From Saccopteryx bilineata (lineage: Eukaryota > Chordata > Mammalia > Chiroptera > Emballonuridae): DNA of 64,000 bases. The stretch is taken from NCBI RefSeq assembly GCF_036850765.1, contig NC_089490.1:106572574-106636573 (forward strand), written 5' to 3'. The notes under the pieces are model-generated. The model did not search any database, had not been told where the DNA came from, and saw nothing but the letters and a program-made list of their open reading frames with translations. Position numbers and translations under genes: made by a program. This document shows, piece by piece, positions 34,301 through 46,599 of this stretch (the stretch's first letter is position 1; each line of letters begins with the position of its first letter).

Positions 34301-34814
34301 GTCAGTGTTCATGTCTTAAAAAAAGATTTCAACTTAAAATTTTAAGCAGTATTTATAAGAATATGGTAAATATATTTCAGATGAGACTGTATTATACAGC
34401 TTGACTTAAGTTTAATATTTGCTGTTAATTCAAAAGACCATAACCACTCACTGTAAGCAAGATAATTCAAATGCTTCTTGCACTTAAAACTTTTAAAGTG
34501 GCATTTCATTAATATTTCATTCTTAAAGCAATTTTATTAATATGGAAGGTGGCAGCTATGGAGAGAATTATTTTGAAATGAGTTTGCATAAAACACATTG
34601 AAGTTCTGTTTGTTTTTTTTTTAAATAAAATTATGAATCTCTAATCTTGAGTTTCCTTGGAATTCTTTATTAATTTTCGTTTCTAAAGCACTTGTGTCAG
34701 CCGAGCCCTCTCTGTTCCTTGTTACACACCCGAGGGTATTTCATGGACGCATTTTTCCTCTGTGAAGTAGCAGGCAGGGTGCGGAAGGTGGGGTGAGGGT
34801 AGGATTGGAAAAGC
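34301..34814. other. Intron 2, nothing recognised
   Basis: No exon or repeat recognised. Confidence 0.35.
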
Positions 34815-35110
34815 ATGCATTTTGGAAGCAGAGAGACCTGCTACCATTTACTAGCCATGTAATATTGTGTCCTTATTAGCAAAATTGGGATATGAGAACT
34901 GTGCAGAGTAACCACCTTCATTGTCATCATCATTCTCAGTTAGTAGCTCCTCTTGACTGAGGACTATATGCTATGTAGTGATTCTAGCATTTCAAGTACA
35001 TTATCTCATTCTGTACCCATGACAGTCTGATGGGGAAATAAATCTGTTTCATTTTACAAATGAATGAGGCCTAGAGCACTTAAGTAACTGCTCGGGGGTT
35101 ACAATGGGTT
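34815..35110. repeat. Two adjoining MIR remnants in opposite orientation
   Basis: 34815-34910 reads as MIR on + ('tttggaagcagagagacctg'). 34950-35105 reads as MIR on the complement ('ttttacaaatgaatgaggcc'). Confidence 0.6.
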
Positions 35111-35929
35111 CAGTAGATTCAGTATCCTAGGATAATACTAGGTATACACTTTACTGCCACCCAGTAAGTGCTATAGAAGTATTAGGTGGTTTAAGCATTG
35201 TTGAAAAGATTTAGCAGAGCCTCCGTCATGATACCTGATGGCAGAAGACCCGTCGCATTGAGGGCCTGGCCTTCGTTAGAAATCAGACAGTCCCAGGGGT
35301 TGTCCATCAGTACACGGTTAGATTTTCCTTGGGGTAGGACCCAGTGGAGGAGGAGCAGGTAGAGGGAAAGTAAAGTAGCTGTGCGGGTTTGTCCAGGGAC
35401 AGAGAGGGAGAGGGTGACCAGCAAGTGTTGCTGAAATGCTTGACTGCTAGGCACCTGCTGGAGAGAGAGGGGGAGGGACACCCTAGGGGCTGATGACTGG
35501 GGACAGGGAGGGTGGATGGACTAGAGGTGAAGGCTCAACAAGAACACAGGCGCATTGGGAATGGAAACATCGGAAGGAAGGCTTTTCCCCCCCAGGGGGT
35601 GGGATTTTCTGCTCTCCAGTGTCAAAAGTGAAGCAGTTCCAGGTACTAAGCTCTCCTGAGCAGCCATGGGAGTCAGTTTTAGAACAGCAGTTCAAGTGGT
35701 TGGGATGGAGAGAGTCAGTAAAATGTGAAGCAAGAAGTCGATTTGGTGATTTTTGTGGATTTTAAAATTGTCTAAGATCATGATGCTTAGGAGGAAAGCC
35801 AGAATCTTCAGGGCGTTGAGGCTGTTACAGCTGGGCTCCGAGGCCAGAGGGGAGAGGCTTTGAGTGAAGGTGAACTTGGCCAGGGCGAGAGAGCTCTGTG
35901 GGAGGGCGGCCCCCATCTCCTGCCGGAGG
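35111..35929. other. Intron 2, nothing recognised
   Basis: Moderately GC-rich. Open frames on both strands are unsupported. Confidence 0.35.
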
Positions 35930-35937
35930 CTGTGGGG

Positions 35938-36475
35938 CAGGGGTCCCTAAACTTTTTACACAGGGGGCCAGTTCACTGTCCCTCAGACCATTGGAGGGCC
36001 GGACTATAAAAAAAAAACTATGAACAAATGCCTATGCACACTGCACATATCTTATTTTAAAGTAAAAGAACAAAATGGGAACAAATACAATATTTAAAAT
36101 AAAGAACAAGTAAATTTAAATCAACAAACTGACCAGTACTTCAATGGGAACTATGGGTCTGCTTTTGGCTAATGAGATGGTCAATGTCCAGGTCCATATT
36201 TGTCACTGCTAGCCGTAACAAGTGATATGATGCACTTCTGGAGCCGTGACACATGCGTGTGTCCCATGTCACCCGAAATAGTACTGCATGTGAGTGACGA
36301 CTTGCTTTGCGGCACCGCCACATACAGTATTCACATACAGTGAGAGGATACATCCTGTGCTCCTCTCACTGACCACCAATGAAAGAGGTACCGCTTCCAG
36401 AAGTGCGTCAGGGGCCGGATAAATTGCCTCAGAGGGCCGCATGTGGCCCGCAGGCCCATAGTTTGGGGACCCCTG
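35938..36475 (+). mobile_element. Non-autonomous hAT DNA transposon (538 bp)
   Basis: Termini CAGGGGTCCCTAAACTTTTT and, on the right, CATAGTTTGGGGACCCCTG are inverted. An exact 8-bp target duplication, CTGTGGGG, lies at 35930-35937 and 36476-36483. I remember close relatives as abundant in bat genomes. No coding capacity. Orientation is arbitrary. Confidence 0.93.
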
Positions 36476-36483
36476 CTGTGGGG

Positions 36484-39400
36484 TATGAGAAAACCAGCTG
36501 TGATGTGGGAAAAGTGGTACCATCCCGGAAAAACAAGTTTTCGTTAGGTAGAGAGGTGAAGAGAACATTCCTGACTTAGAGCAAATGATACTTTTACAGC
36601 CAATGATGAAGCTTTTACAGCCTTCACCCCAACACTGTGTGCTTCTTAGGTGGAGAGCAGTAAACGGGGAGCGAAACTGTAATTTCACTCTTGCCCCATT
36701 TGCCCCGTAAAGAGAGTGACACCACTCAAGTTCTCCAGCAACATGTTCTGGAAGAAAGAAAGGGACCAGTAGTGGCCGAGGGGCTCATCCAAGGAGGGGG
36801 ATTTAAAGATAACTGTTTAAAAAAGTTTTGAAATTGTGAAGAAATGAACAAGGTTGTATTATAGGTCAAAATAATCCATGGTAAAGCATGAATTCCGTCC
36901 TGAAACAAGTGTAATTAAAAAGCTGGAGCAGTTATAAAAACATTATAAAGAAAATGAAATAATTATACTTTATCTGGAGAAGTGCCCTGTGACCAGAAGT
37001 CAGCACTGTCAATGAATAAACCTGTTCGGAAGATTACTCACTAAGAGTAGATAGTTAGCTACACAAAAGGTCTCCAGAGGTTCCCATATTAAGTTTTTTC
37101 TGTTTACAAATCAAACGAAGTTAGTGGCACTGCAAATATGGAAAAAGAAAAGACTACAGGCTGTTTTTGTGCTTCTTAGATCATCACTAATAAGATAGCT
37201 CTAAATTTAGAACATTTTTCTTGATGAATAAGTAAAAAAATAAATCTCTCTTTTTTTTTGGTTACATAACTATGTTAGGTCTGGAGAGCTGGGGAAGTGA
37301 GAACTTTGTGCATTTTAAGGCGGCTGTAGCCAGGATGAGTTAGGAGATGCCAACTGGGGACAGAGGCAGGGGCTGCTGTCTAGCATTTGTCGTCTGTATC
37401 TGTCCTAGAGAGTGCGTGTAATGTATCCCATGCCGTGGTTCCTCATTTTACCTTGGAAACCCCTTTTTAGGCCACTTCAGATTGCTATTTTATACAACCC
37501 AGAAACTAAAATACAGTGATGGAAATATTTTGACTACCATGTATGACTGAGGAAGAAAAAAGTTGTGGTTTGTGTGTATTTGATATAGTAACTTTGGATA
37601 AGGTTTCTCTTAATTAAAGTGCTAGTTATTGATAAGATAGAGGTTGTGGTGATATAAACTGACTGAAAGGTTTAAGTGTTCTGTATGGATATTTGGTTTT
37701 AGATAGGTCTGTACAAAATACATTGATACATAGGACAGGCAAAGGAAAGTCCTCTTGCCCCAAAAAGCCACCACAGACACGAACCTGGTTTTGAGGCAGC
37801 CCACTTCCTGGAACCTTGACTTAAAAGAAGTCAGAGTTATGGTTAGAGAAAAATTCAGTCTTTCTGGTTCATTTAGGAAAGGTCTACAGAGCTAAGGGCA
37901 TGGGTCTGTAGTTACCTAGAGAATATGGACCAGTACAGACAATCTGAGAACGGTTAAGGGGCCCAGGCTGATGTTAGCAAGTTCACAGGAAGTGGGCTAT
38001 AAGTATTTGGTGGAAACTCTGAGATATATGAAAGCAGTTTTGGAACTTGAAGGTATCCAACTGTAAGCTTAGTTGTGGTTGTCGATAGTTGGTTGCTTAT
38101 TTATTTATTTATTTTTCTGACATGCTGTTTGAGGGCTAAGTGTTGGGACAACTTTGGTAAGATAGGTATCACTCAACAAGAGTATGTCATTTTTAAACTA
38201 TCAACTGAGGATTTACCGTATCTTTTTAACACTCTCCAAAGTGGAGGTAATGTTAGCGGTCCACCTCAAACATTTTTACTGGTCCTGTGACCAAGAATTT
38301 CAGTCAGAGCCTGTGAGCTGTGGTCTCACTCTGGGAGATTATTATAATAACCAGTGGGTCACTTTGGCCTTGACACAGTCTTTCTACTTGAATACCTGAC
38401 TTGTTCTTTGATAAAAGGAGCTAAATCTCTGCTAACCAAAAGAGATCAAATTTTACTTAAATACCCAGTTTATTTTTTAAACCCGATCCAAAATTGTTAA
38501 TACGTGTTTCACAGATCTTAGGAAATGTTCCTGTGGTTTTAAAAGTTTTCTTCATAGCTGGAATTTGAGCTTATGATTAAAAAAGTAATTATACTTACAT
38601 TTTTTTTCAAATACTACATCACTTTCCACAACTTTTCATTTGATGTACATGGTCAGAAATAAAACATTATTTTGATATCAGAAAAAGCAATTTATCATTA
38701 GGCTTTTGGTCATGCTCCCTCTGGAAAAAACAAATGTGTCACACAGGCTTACTCTGTAGAGTAGTGGCTCACACACAACTAGAAAATGCAATGACTACTC
38801 GTTAACATTAATGGCAGTCCTTTAGTATTGTACTTCCTTGCTCCTTTGCTCTCCGGACAACAGAAGTAAGTCTTGCTTCCAGGATTGATCCTGGGTACAA
38901 CTGTGAAATGGACAGTGTTGAACCCGGGTCTAGCCCCTTCTTTGCGCCCCCCCCCCCCCGCCTCTCTCTTCATTGGCACTGAAGCACACATAACTGATAA
39001 TAGAAAACTCGAATTTGTAACTTGAGCCAACAAGTACAGTTAAACTATACTTAAGCTCATCCTTTTTAGACTCCTGAAATTATTCAAATAGTTGGTTACT
39101 TATACCTTTGAATAAAAATAGTCAACCTACCTGCTTCTTTATACTTCTCCTTACCACCTTGCACTCTTTAGGGCATTAAAACCATGGTAAACCGAAGGGC
39201 TTCCTCTGTAGGGTTTTAGATTCAGTTCCATATTGCAGGGAGAATTTTGTGGCTGTTTAGTCCCTGGTTAGATTAGAGACGGCTGCTGTAGCTTCTTCTG
39301 TTTCCCGTTTCCTCTCTTGAGAGCACTAGGCTGGCCTAGATTAGAACTGAGGTGAAACTAATGACAAAGAGTGGACTTTCTTCGCCAGCCAGGAACTTTC

Positions 39401-39840
39401 TGTTTTCCTGGCAGTGCCTTTGAGAAAGGGGTAGGCCCTCTAGGTGGGAGGCGTGGAATTAGTCCCCTGACCTGGGTGGTTGCCTTGTTAGGGGGTGCTT
39501 GTCCTCTGTGAGACCTACTAGTCACCTGATTACCACTAGACCCACAAATAGAGTCAGACCTCAGTGTGCCCCAAGGGACAAGTGCACAGTCTGACCTGGG
39601 GGGAATGAGCTTATACTACAGAGTGAAGCAGGATTTTGTAGTTTGTAGTCCTAGACACTTAGGGAATGTGTGTGGGAATGGATTCTAAAGGTATGAGGGC
39701 AAAGAGGAAGGAATATATACTGAATTAGACTGAATTTATTGTTATACTTAAAGAGATTCTAGATTCAGTAATTTAGGTGCAAGGCTGGGACTCTTAACGG
39801 TTCAGTTAACTTGGTTGATCAAACAGAATGAGCTTACACT
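36484..39840. other. Intron 2, mostly nothing recognised
   Basis: Contains a C-run at 38947-38960 and T-rich tracts. The part from about 39180 has a different texture and may belong to the degenerate retroviral region that becomes recognisable after 40.8 kb. Confidence 0.35.
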
Positions 39841-40090
39841 CTGAGCAGGGAGGAGTGTGTCAGAACTCCCCTGACCGGGGAGGAGTGTGTCAGAACCCCC
39901 CCTGACCGGGGAGGAGCGTGTCAGAACCCCCCTGACCGGGGAGGAGCGTGTCAGAACCCCCCTGACCGGGGAGGAGCGTGTCAGAACCCCCCTGACCGGG
40001 GAGGAGCGTGTCAGAACCCCCCTGACCGGGGAGGAGCGTGTCAGAACCCCCCTGACCGGGGAGGAGCGTGTCAGAACCCCCCTGACCGAG
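39841..40090 (+). repeat. Minisatellite, 30-bp unit, eight copies
   Basis: Unit begins CTGACCGGGGAGGAGCGTGT. The first two copies are diverged (39841-39900); the six from 39901 to 40080 are essentially identical, followed by a partial copy. Because 30 is divisible by three, every frame on both strands stays open across the array, producing artificial repeat proteins. Confidence 0.97.
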
Positions 40091-40379
40091 TGTCCCTGAC
40101 AAGCTCTAAGGCGGCTGTCCTCTGTAAGGTGACTATGATAGTGGGAAAAACTGTCCCTGAGATGGGCTCTTAGGAGCAGAGGCCTAGTGGTGGCAGAACT
40201 TAACCACCTGAGACGTGGTGGGCACACTTGCCATAATGGACAGCAGGGATGAAGGGGCAATTCAAGTGTTTTATCCGGGAAGGATCTTTGGTCATAGCTA
40301 GTTGGTCACAGGCTCCCTAGGGATAAATTAGATGGATGGTCTTTTAAAGGCTAATTTTCTCTCTCTGTATATTACTTTC

Positions 40380-40575
40380 TTCTTTTTAAAATTTTATTTA
40401 TTGATTTTAGGGAGAGGAGAGAGAGAAAGGTGGAGTGGGGAGGAGTGGGAAGCACTGACTCATAGTAGTTGCTTCTGCTTGTCATATGTGCCTTGACTGG
40501 CCAAGCCTGAGGTTTTCAACCGGCGACTTGAGCATTCCAGGTTGATGCTCTACCCACTGTACCACCACAGGTCAC
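40380..40575 (-). repeat. tRNA-derived SINE, type B
   Basis: Complement head ends GTACCACCACAGGTCACG. 'CTCTGTATATT' on the left and 'CTCTGTGTATT' on the right look like the duplication. Confidence 0.85.
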
Positions 40576-40789
40576 GTGCTCCCTCTGTGTATTTCTATAG
40601 GAGGAAGACTTCTGGTCTGGGAGTCCGGAACCTGGACACAATGGAAAGGCATAGCCTTAACCTAGTTTCCAGACACAAGTTAGTCTCTGAGCCCCTTGAT
40701 CGAAGGGGAGGCCCTGCTCCCCGAGGGAACGTTCAACATGGCCACAGTCAGGTACTGTAGATAGTCCTCCATGTCTTCCCCAACAGACT

Positions 40790-42115
40790 CATCATGTCCA
40801 TTTACTAGAGCAACTGTGCCTGGAGCTAAAGGATGTACCTGGACTTTTTAGAGATTTCTAGACACTAGCTCTGAGTTGGTGCTAATATATGAGGTCCCAA
40901 AAATGCCACTGTGGTCCACTAGTCCATGTGTGGGCTTATGGTAGTCAGGTATAAAATGGAATTTTGGCTGATGTTCAGAATTACAGTGGGTCCAGTACTC
41001 TTCAGACACATGCTCTGGTTATTTTCTTAGTTCCTGAAGTCATAATTGGATTAGACATGTTTGGTAACTGGTGGAATCCCTACATGGGCCTCTGACCTGT
41101 GACGGAAGGCTGTCTTGGTAGGAGGTGCCAAGTGGAAGCCCATGGATCTCCCTTCCCTACCAGGATAATAAACAAAAGGAATACTGCATCCCTGGGGTGC
41201 GGGATTTCAGAAGTTAGTGTCCTCACAAAAGACTTGAGAAAATGAAGGCATGGTGATACCTCTCATATTGAACTTGCCTGTTTGGCCTGTGCAGAGGCAG
41301 ATTTATTTTAGGGAGTGATTTAGGATTATTGTACACCCCATGAAGAGGTGATTCCAATTGAGCTGCGGTTCAAGATGTGGTATCCTTTTTTTTTTTTTTT
41401 TTTTTTAATGTAAGAGGCAGGGAGGCAGAGACAGACTCTTGCATGTGCCCTGCCCGGAATCAACCTGGAATGCCCACTAGGAGACAATGCTCTGCCCATC
41501 TAGGGTATTGCTCCATTGCTCAGCAACCAAGCTCTTATTAGCGCCTGAGGTGGAGGCCATGGAGCCATCCTCAGCACTCTGGGCCAACTCACTCAAACTG
41601 CTTGAGCCATGGCTTCAGGAGGGGAACCAAGAGTTAGATAGAAGGGAGAAGGGGAGGGGTGGAGAAGCAGATGGTCACTTCTCCTGTGTGCCCTTGCCAG
41701 GAATTGAACCTGAGACTTCCACATGCCATACCTATGCTCTACCGCTGAGCCAACCTGTCAGGGCCCAAGATGTGGTAGATTTAGCTCTTGTTTATGCCAC
41801 CTTTGGTCTGTTCTTTATCCTGGTGCCAGTTTGTAAGGATCACCCGAAGCGGTGTACTGTTCCTGGCATGGCCAGCAGGATACCACTGCAGTCTTGCCTC
41901 TGTGTTATATATCCCCTGCTTTCTCACAGGCTCTGTTCTGCCATATCTTCATTTTATTGATATCCCACAGCACATCACACTGGGACAATATATGGATGAC
42001 TTTGTAGTGATTGGACACAAGAACAGAAGGGAACAGTACTTTGCTTCAGTAAGATGGGTTCAGTGGGTGACATTAGCCTTACTTTTGCTACCAAGTAGTG
42101 TATCAGTCAGTGTCC
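40790..42115 (+). pseudogene. Degenerate endogenous retrovirus pol fragment (protease to RT)
   Basis: The clearest sign is a reverse transcriptase active-site box Y-M-D-D at 41989-42000 (followed by F-V-V-I-G in frame). Upstream sequence around 41020-41180 resembles the protease/RT linker of a gammaretrovirus-like or related ERV. There are many stops and frameshifts and a SINE splits it at 41383. No LTRs were identified. Class assignment is tentative. It cannot encode a working enzyme. Confidence 0.7.
41383..41765 (-). repeat. tRNA-derived SINE, type A, older copy
   Basis: Exact 12-bp target duplication CAAGATGTGGTA at 41371-41382 and 41766-41777, so the ERV reads through once it is removed. 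The core is degenerate (CCCACTAGGAGACAATG). Confidence 0.94.
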
Positions 42116-42720
42116 AGTCAGGGTGAAGGAAATCACATTAACTGTTTTAGCAGAATTTTCTGTTGGGAATTGGTTAAACAGGTGTAGGTGGATTGAGAAT
42201 GTAAGCAAGGGGGACTGAGATGAATAGAACAGTAATAGCAGGAAGTAGCTGCCTGGATAGGGCTGGAGTGACAAAGGAAAGAGGTTGGGGTTATCAAAAT
42301 CTAGGAGCTGGAGGAAGAGGGCTGTGGGCTGGGACCCAGGCTTCTGAGGAGAGTGTTGCCTGGCTGCTGCTAGTGTCTCAGGGTCTTGGAAGCCAGGGCA
42401 GTGCCAGGCTGGTGTTGTCACATCTGACTTTTGAAATCCATCAGTGATCACAGCTGCAGGCCACTCAAGAGCCACTGCCCTCACTTTCCTCCCCTTGAGT
42501 TGTAGTGACCAGAAAACGGGAGTAATGGGTCCTGTTCTGGACACTGGAACCAGATGCTGGGGTGATGCTGACAGATCAGCACCCAAAGCTGGAAAGAGTA
42601 GCCCTTTTCCTCCTTTTGCATTTTATCTCCAGCATTTTAAGGAGAATGTGGTTTTCAGAGTCCTAATCCCAGCATCACAGAGTAGGGGGCAGGGATTTGG
42701 TGATGCGATATAGTAGCTTA
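42116..42720. repeat. Ancient interspersed repeat, family unresolved
   Basis: 'gtatcagtcagtgtccagtc' (from about 42100), 'gaattggttaaacaggtg' and 'caagagccactgccctcact' are a familiar old-repeat order; family not fixed. Confidence 0.4.
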
Positions 42721-43054
42721 ATGTCCAGTATGGGCCCCCTAGAGAGAGTAGATTATGTCTTTCTCTGCTACATAGTGGTTTCCAGATCACCCTTGACCCT
42801 TTGGTAATTTGTGCTAGTTTCCATTCCCATCATTGACCCTCGTCTTTGGCTCCCTGATGGTGATTCCCTAATTGGAGTCAGGGGAGGGGAGCAGCGAGGA
42901 AAACAGGTAAAAGTTACCTTTCCCTTTTTGTTTTTAGATGATATGGTTTATGGTACCTGGTCCCTCACCTCCTACAACCCTGTTATTTTGGTTCTCTTGG
43001 TAGAAGCCTTATTCCCAAGGTGTCTTCACCTATGGTAGATTAAGGGGTGCTCAG

Positions 43055-43445
43055 ATTATCCCTGTCTTGCAGGACAGTGGTGAGGACGAAAGGAAATGAT
43101 ATGGTGGCACTAACAAAGTGCTGGGTGCAGTTACACAGCAGGTGTGAGCCAGAGTGATGCTGAAAGCTTTTGTAAGGGTGGAGTGGAGGCAGCGCCCACT
43201 TTAGGAGCTTCCTATTTTAGAGGCAGAGTGGTGGATTAGGATGTGGAGCATGGCTTTGGTGTCAGGTGATTGGGGTAAATGTTGATCTTGCTTATTGGTC
43301 TTGCATGTGTATTAATTGCATGGCTCTCTATTTCCTCAGGTTCAAATTCTCAGAGGTGTTGTGAGGAATAGCACTGATGGGTGTGAGGTGCCCTGTGCAA
43401 TATCTGACACACAGGAGGGACTCACTGATGATGCTATTTTTACCC
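43055..43445 (+). repeat. MIR remnants
   Basis: 43060-43150 has the MIR tail ('aacaaagtgctgggtgcag'). 43215-43440 covers more of MIR ('ttgtgaggaatagcact', 'tgcaatatctgacacacagg'). Confidence 0.55.
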
Positions 43446-44867
43446 ATGTGGTCTTTGGTCTCCAGTCATTGTATTGTAGAATAATTGTTTGTGGAAAGAA
43501 TGGGTGAAGCAGCAGTCTAATACATGGGGGCCTGTGTACCAAGGCAGGCATTATAAATTATTTGAAGGTTTTAAAGAATAGACATCTTATAAGTCCTTAT
43601 AAATGATACTTTAAAACATTTTGCATTATATCTGAAGCTTAATTTATTATTCAATAAATATAGCAGCTATATTATTATTTCCTGCCAATTAGATGTATAA
43701 GATTGTTGATTAATTTTATAATGGAGAACAGATTGGGTTTTAGGATATTTAATCATTAATAAGATATAATAGATTAAGATAATTTATGGTTTTCTTATAT
43801 TTAGGGAAGTTAAATGTATGTTAAAACCTTGACTATATCCTTAAGCAGATTAAAAAGGGAAAGAATTAAACAGATTTGTAATTGGATATGAAAAGTATAG
43901 CTGTGGCAGAAAATAGGAGCTTTGTGTATATATATATATCAAAATCTACCAGTTACATACAGCTTCAGTCATGATAACATTAGTCACTCAAGTCCAAAGG
44001 AAACTGTTCTAATAATCTTTCTTGAGTGTATCACAATCATTTTCCTATTATCTGTACCAACAGCTTATAAATCTATTTTAATTACAAGTACTAGACAACA
44101 CTTTGTTATACCACTGCAGTAAGCATAACACCATTTTTAATACAGTATGACTTTGACGCCTTTAAATTAAAAAAAAAAGACCCAACTTTAGCAAGAGAGA
44201 AATGAAGTCGATAATTATCTGGCCAGTTTAGCTTATATGCTCAGTTTGGATCAATTAGATCTCAAGGGGATTTTGCACTCTATTGGAGTGTTAGCTGTGT
44301 GGATGGCCAGTGTTCAACTGATAATTGCCACTTTTATACTCCCTTTCTTTATAGACCTGGGGCTTACTGGCTGTTACACTGAAGCCACATCTCATGTCCA
44401 TATACATTTGAAATGTTTACAAATAAGTGAAACTACAGTTAGACAGGCCCTAGAATGAGAAGATTCAGGGAAGCTATTTAAATGGTTTTAGTTTGCTTTT
44501 CTTCTTGTCTAAAGCTTCTAAGAATTACACATTGAGTTCAGCCAGATAGATTTGGATCTTGTTGAATTTTTATTCTATTTCAGAAAAGTAACTCAAATCT
44601 GCTAACTTCAAGGAAAGCTTCCTGATCTTCTCAGAAATATGCCAAGGAATTCTTTGGTCCTCTTATGCAAGGAAAGGGACTGTACATTTATAGTAGTGGT
44701 TCCTGCTGTGAACTTCCCTTTCAACAGTTCCTCCTCTTTTTGCAGTAGGTCATGTATAAAATAGTTGAAGTTTTGTTTTATATAAAAAAATTTAATTGAC
44801 ATAATTTTTTTTTTGTACTAAAGAAATCGTTTGTACCTAAAGTAGTGCTATTAAACTGGCACGAAAA
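43446..44867. other. Intron 2, nothing recognised
   Basis: AT-rich with a short (TA)n at 43926-43939 and no recognised gene. Confidence 0.4.
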
Positions 44868-45888
44868 ACACAAATGAATGGTACTATATTAAACTAGAAA
44901 GCTTCTAAGACTATACTTTCAGGGATTATTTCTATAGTTTGTTACTAGAGAAGTTTCTCTGATTGTGTAGAGTACCCGAAACCATGAGGAGGAGTTGCAG
45001 TGTTCTTTCCTGAGCGTGAAGCCGGCTCTTGGTGTTGCTTGTGCAACTGCCTTTTGCCATTGATGATCGTTCTTCTCTTCCTTTGGGAGAGTAAGAGGCA
45101 GAGAGCGCAGTCTGAGTGGTTAAAAAACAAACAAACAAAAAAACTAGAAAGCTTCTGCATGGCAAAAGAAACTGACAACAAAAGAAAAAGGCAGCCAACC
45201 AAATGGGAGATGATATTTATAAACAACAGCTCCAGTAAGGGATTAATATTCAAAATACATAAAGAACTCACAAAGTTCAGCAACAAATAAGCAAAAAATC
45301 CAAATAGTAAATGGGGAGAGGACCTGAACAAGACACTTTGCCCAAGAAGATATACAAGTGGCCAACAGGTGTATGAAAAGATGCTCATCTTCACTATCTA
45401 TTCGAGAAATTCAAATCAAAACTACAATGCAAATCAAACTACCTGTTAGATTGACTATTATCAACAAGACAGGTAATAACATGTGTTGGGGAGGCTGTGG
45501 AGAAAAAGGAACCCTCATTCACTGCTGGTGGGAATGCAAACTAGTACAACCATTATAGAAGAAAGTATGGTGGTTCCTCAAAAAATTAAGAATATAACTA
45601 CCATGTGACCCAGGTATTCATCTGCTGGGTATCTACCCCCAAAATTAAAAAACGTTGGTCTGCAAAGACACATGCATCCTCATTTTCATCACAGCATTAT
45701 TGATAGTGGCCAAGACGTAAACAACCAAAGTGTCCCTTGATAGAGGATTGGATAAAGAAGATGTGGTACATATATACAGTGGAATACTACTCAGCCATAG
45801 AAATGATGACATATTGCTATTTATGACAATATGGATGGACCTTGAGAACATTATACTAAGTGAAATAAATAAGTCAGAAAAAGCTAAG
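44868..45888 (+). mobile_element. Old L1, 5'-truncated, left part
   Basis: Reads as the C-terminal part of L1 ORF2 with frequent stops. It is interrupted by the U3 retropseudogene at 44907-45140 and broken at 45888. Its 3'UTR continues at 57286 after the 11.4-kb insertion: 'gtcagaaaaagctaag' here joins 'aaattatatgatttcatatg' there. Confidence 0.85.
44907..45120 (+). pseudogene. U3 snoRNA (SNORD3) retropseudogene, full length
   Basis: Starts exactly at the mature U3 5' end (AAGACTATACTTTCAGGG) and ends exactly at the mature 3' end (TCTGAGTGGT). Box C-like TGATGA at 45061-45066 and box D TCTGA at 45111-45115 are kept, as is 'tcctgagcgtgaagccggct'. There are scattered substitutions and short indels. 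An A-rich tail (45121-45140) and an exact 16-bp duplication, AAACTAGAAAGCTTCT (44891-44906 and 45141-45156), show L1-mediated retroposition. No snRNA-type promoter precedes it. In life U3 guides early 18S pre-rRNA processing in the nucleolus; this copy is almost certainly silent. Confidence 0.95.
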
Positions 45889-46599
45889 AGGGAAGACAAG
45901 ATGACGCTGGAGTAGGCGGACGTACCAACATCCACCTCCCAGAACCAAAGTGGATTACAAAATAATTTTAAGAATTATCATCTGGAAAAACCAACTTTGG
46001 ACTAAACTAAGAGGACTCTTCAACCAAGGAACACTGAAGAAGCCACACCAAGACTGGTAGGGAAAGCAGAAACGGGAGAGGGCTGCCCAGCTCCCCAGAG
46101 CGAACAGCAGCCAGGAGAGACTTGTGTGGTGGGAAGTGAGTTTAGCAGAGAGGGGAGGGTCCTGAGCCCCAGGAACAAAGCCCCAGCCTGTAGCCCCAGA
46201 GCCCAGAAGAGGCATAAGGACAGTATTTAGCTGGAAACAAGTCAGGATACTGTTTGTGAGAAAGAGACTAATTTCTCAGACCCAAGATTCTTTTTAAAGG
46301 GACCGCACAGAAAACCTCTCTCACCTCTCTCACAACCACTCACCTGGAGCTCCGGGGGATGGGGAGAGAGGAGAGGACCAGAGTAGCAGGAAGAGAGTGT
46401 AATCTAGGAGGCACAGGGAGAAACATTTTGAGAGACAGCCACCCTAACCCCTGGGACAAGTCACTCCACAGCTCTGAAGTGAATATTTTCCCCGGAAACA
46501 GCAATACCAGAAAAGGGAAGCAGGAGAGCAGCCAAACAAGCTCCCGTGCAGCACTCAAAGCAGAGTTGCTTAGAAGAAGGGAGCTTTCGGGTCTACAGT

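Noticed and set aside
39841..40090. CRISPR-like array
   Set aside because: Units abut with no spacers and the genome is mammalian; it is a minisatellite.
39802..40260. Repeat-protein open frames on both strands
   Set aside because: Artefact of a 30-bp tandem repeat whose length is a multiple of three.
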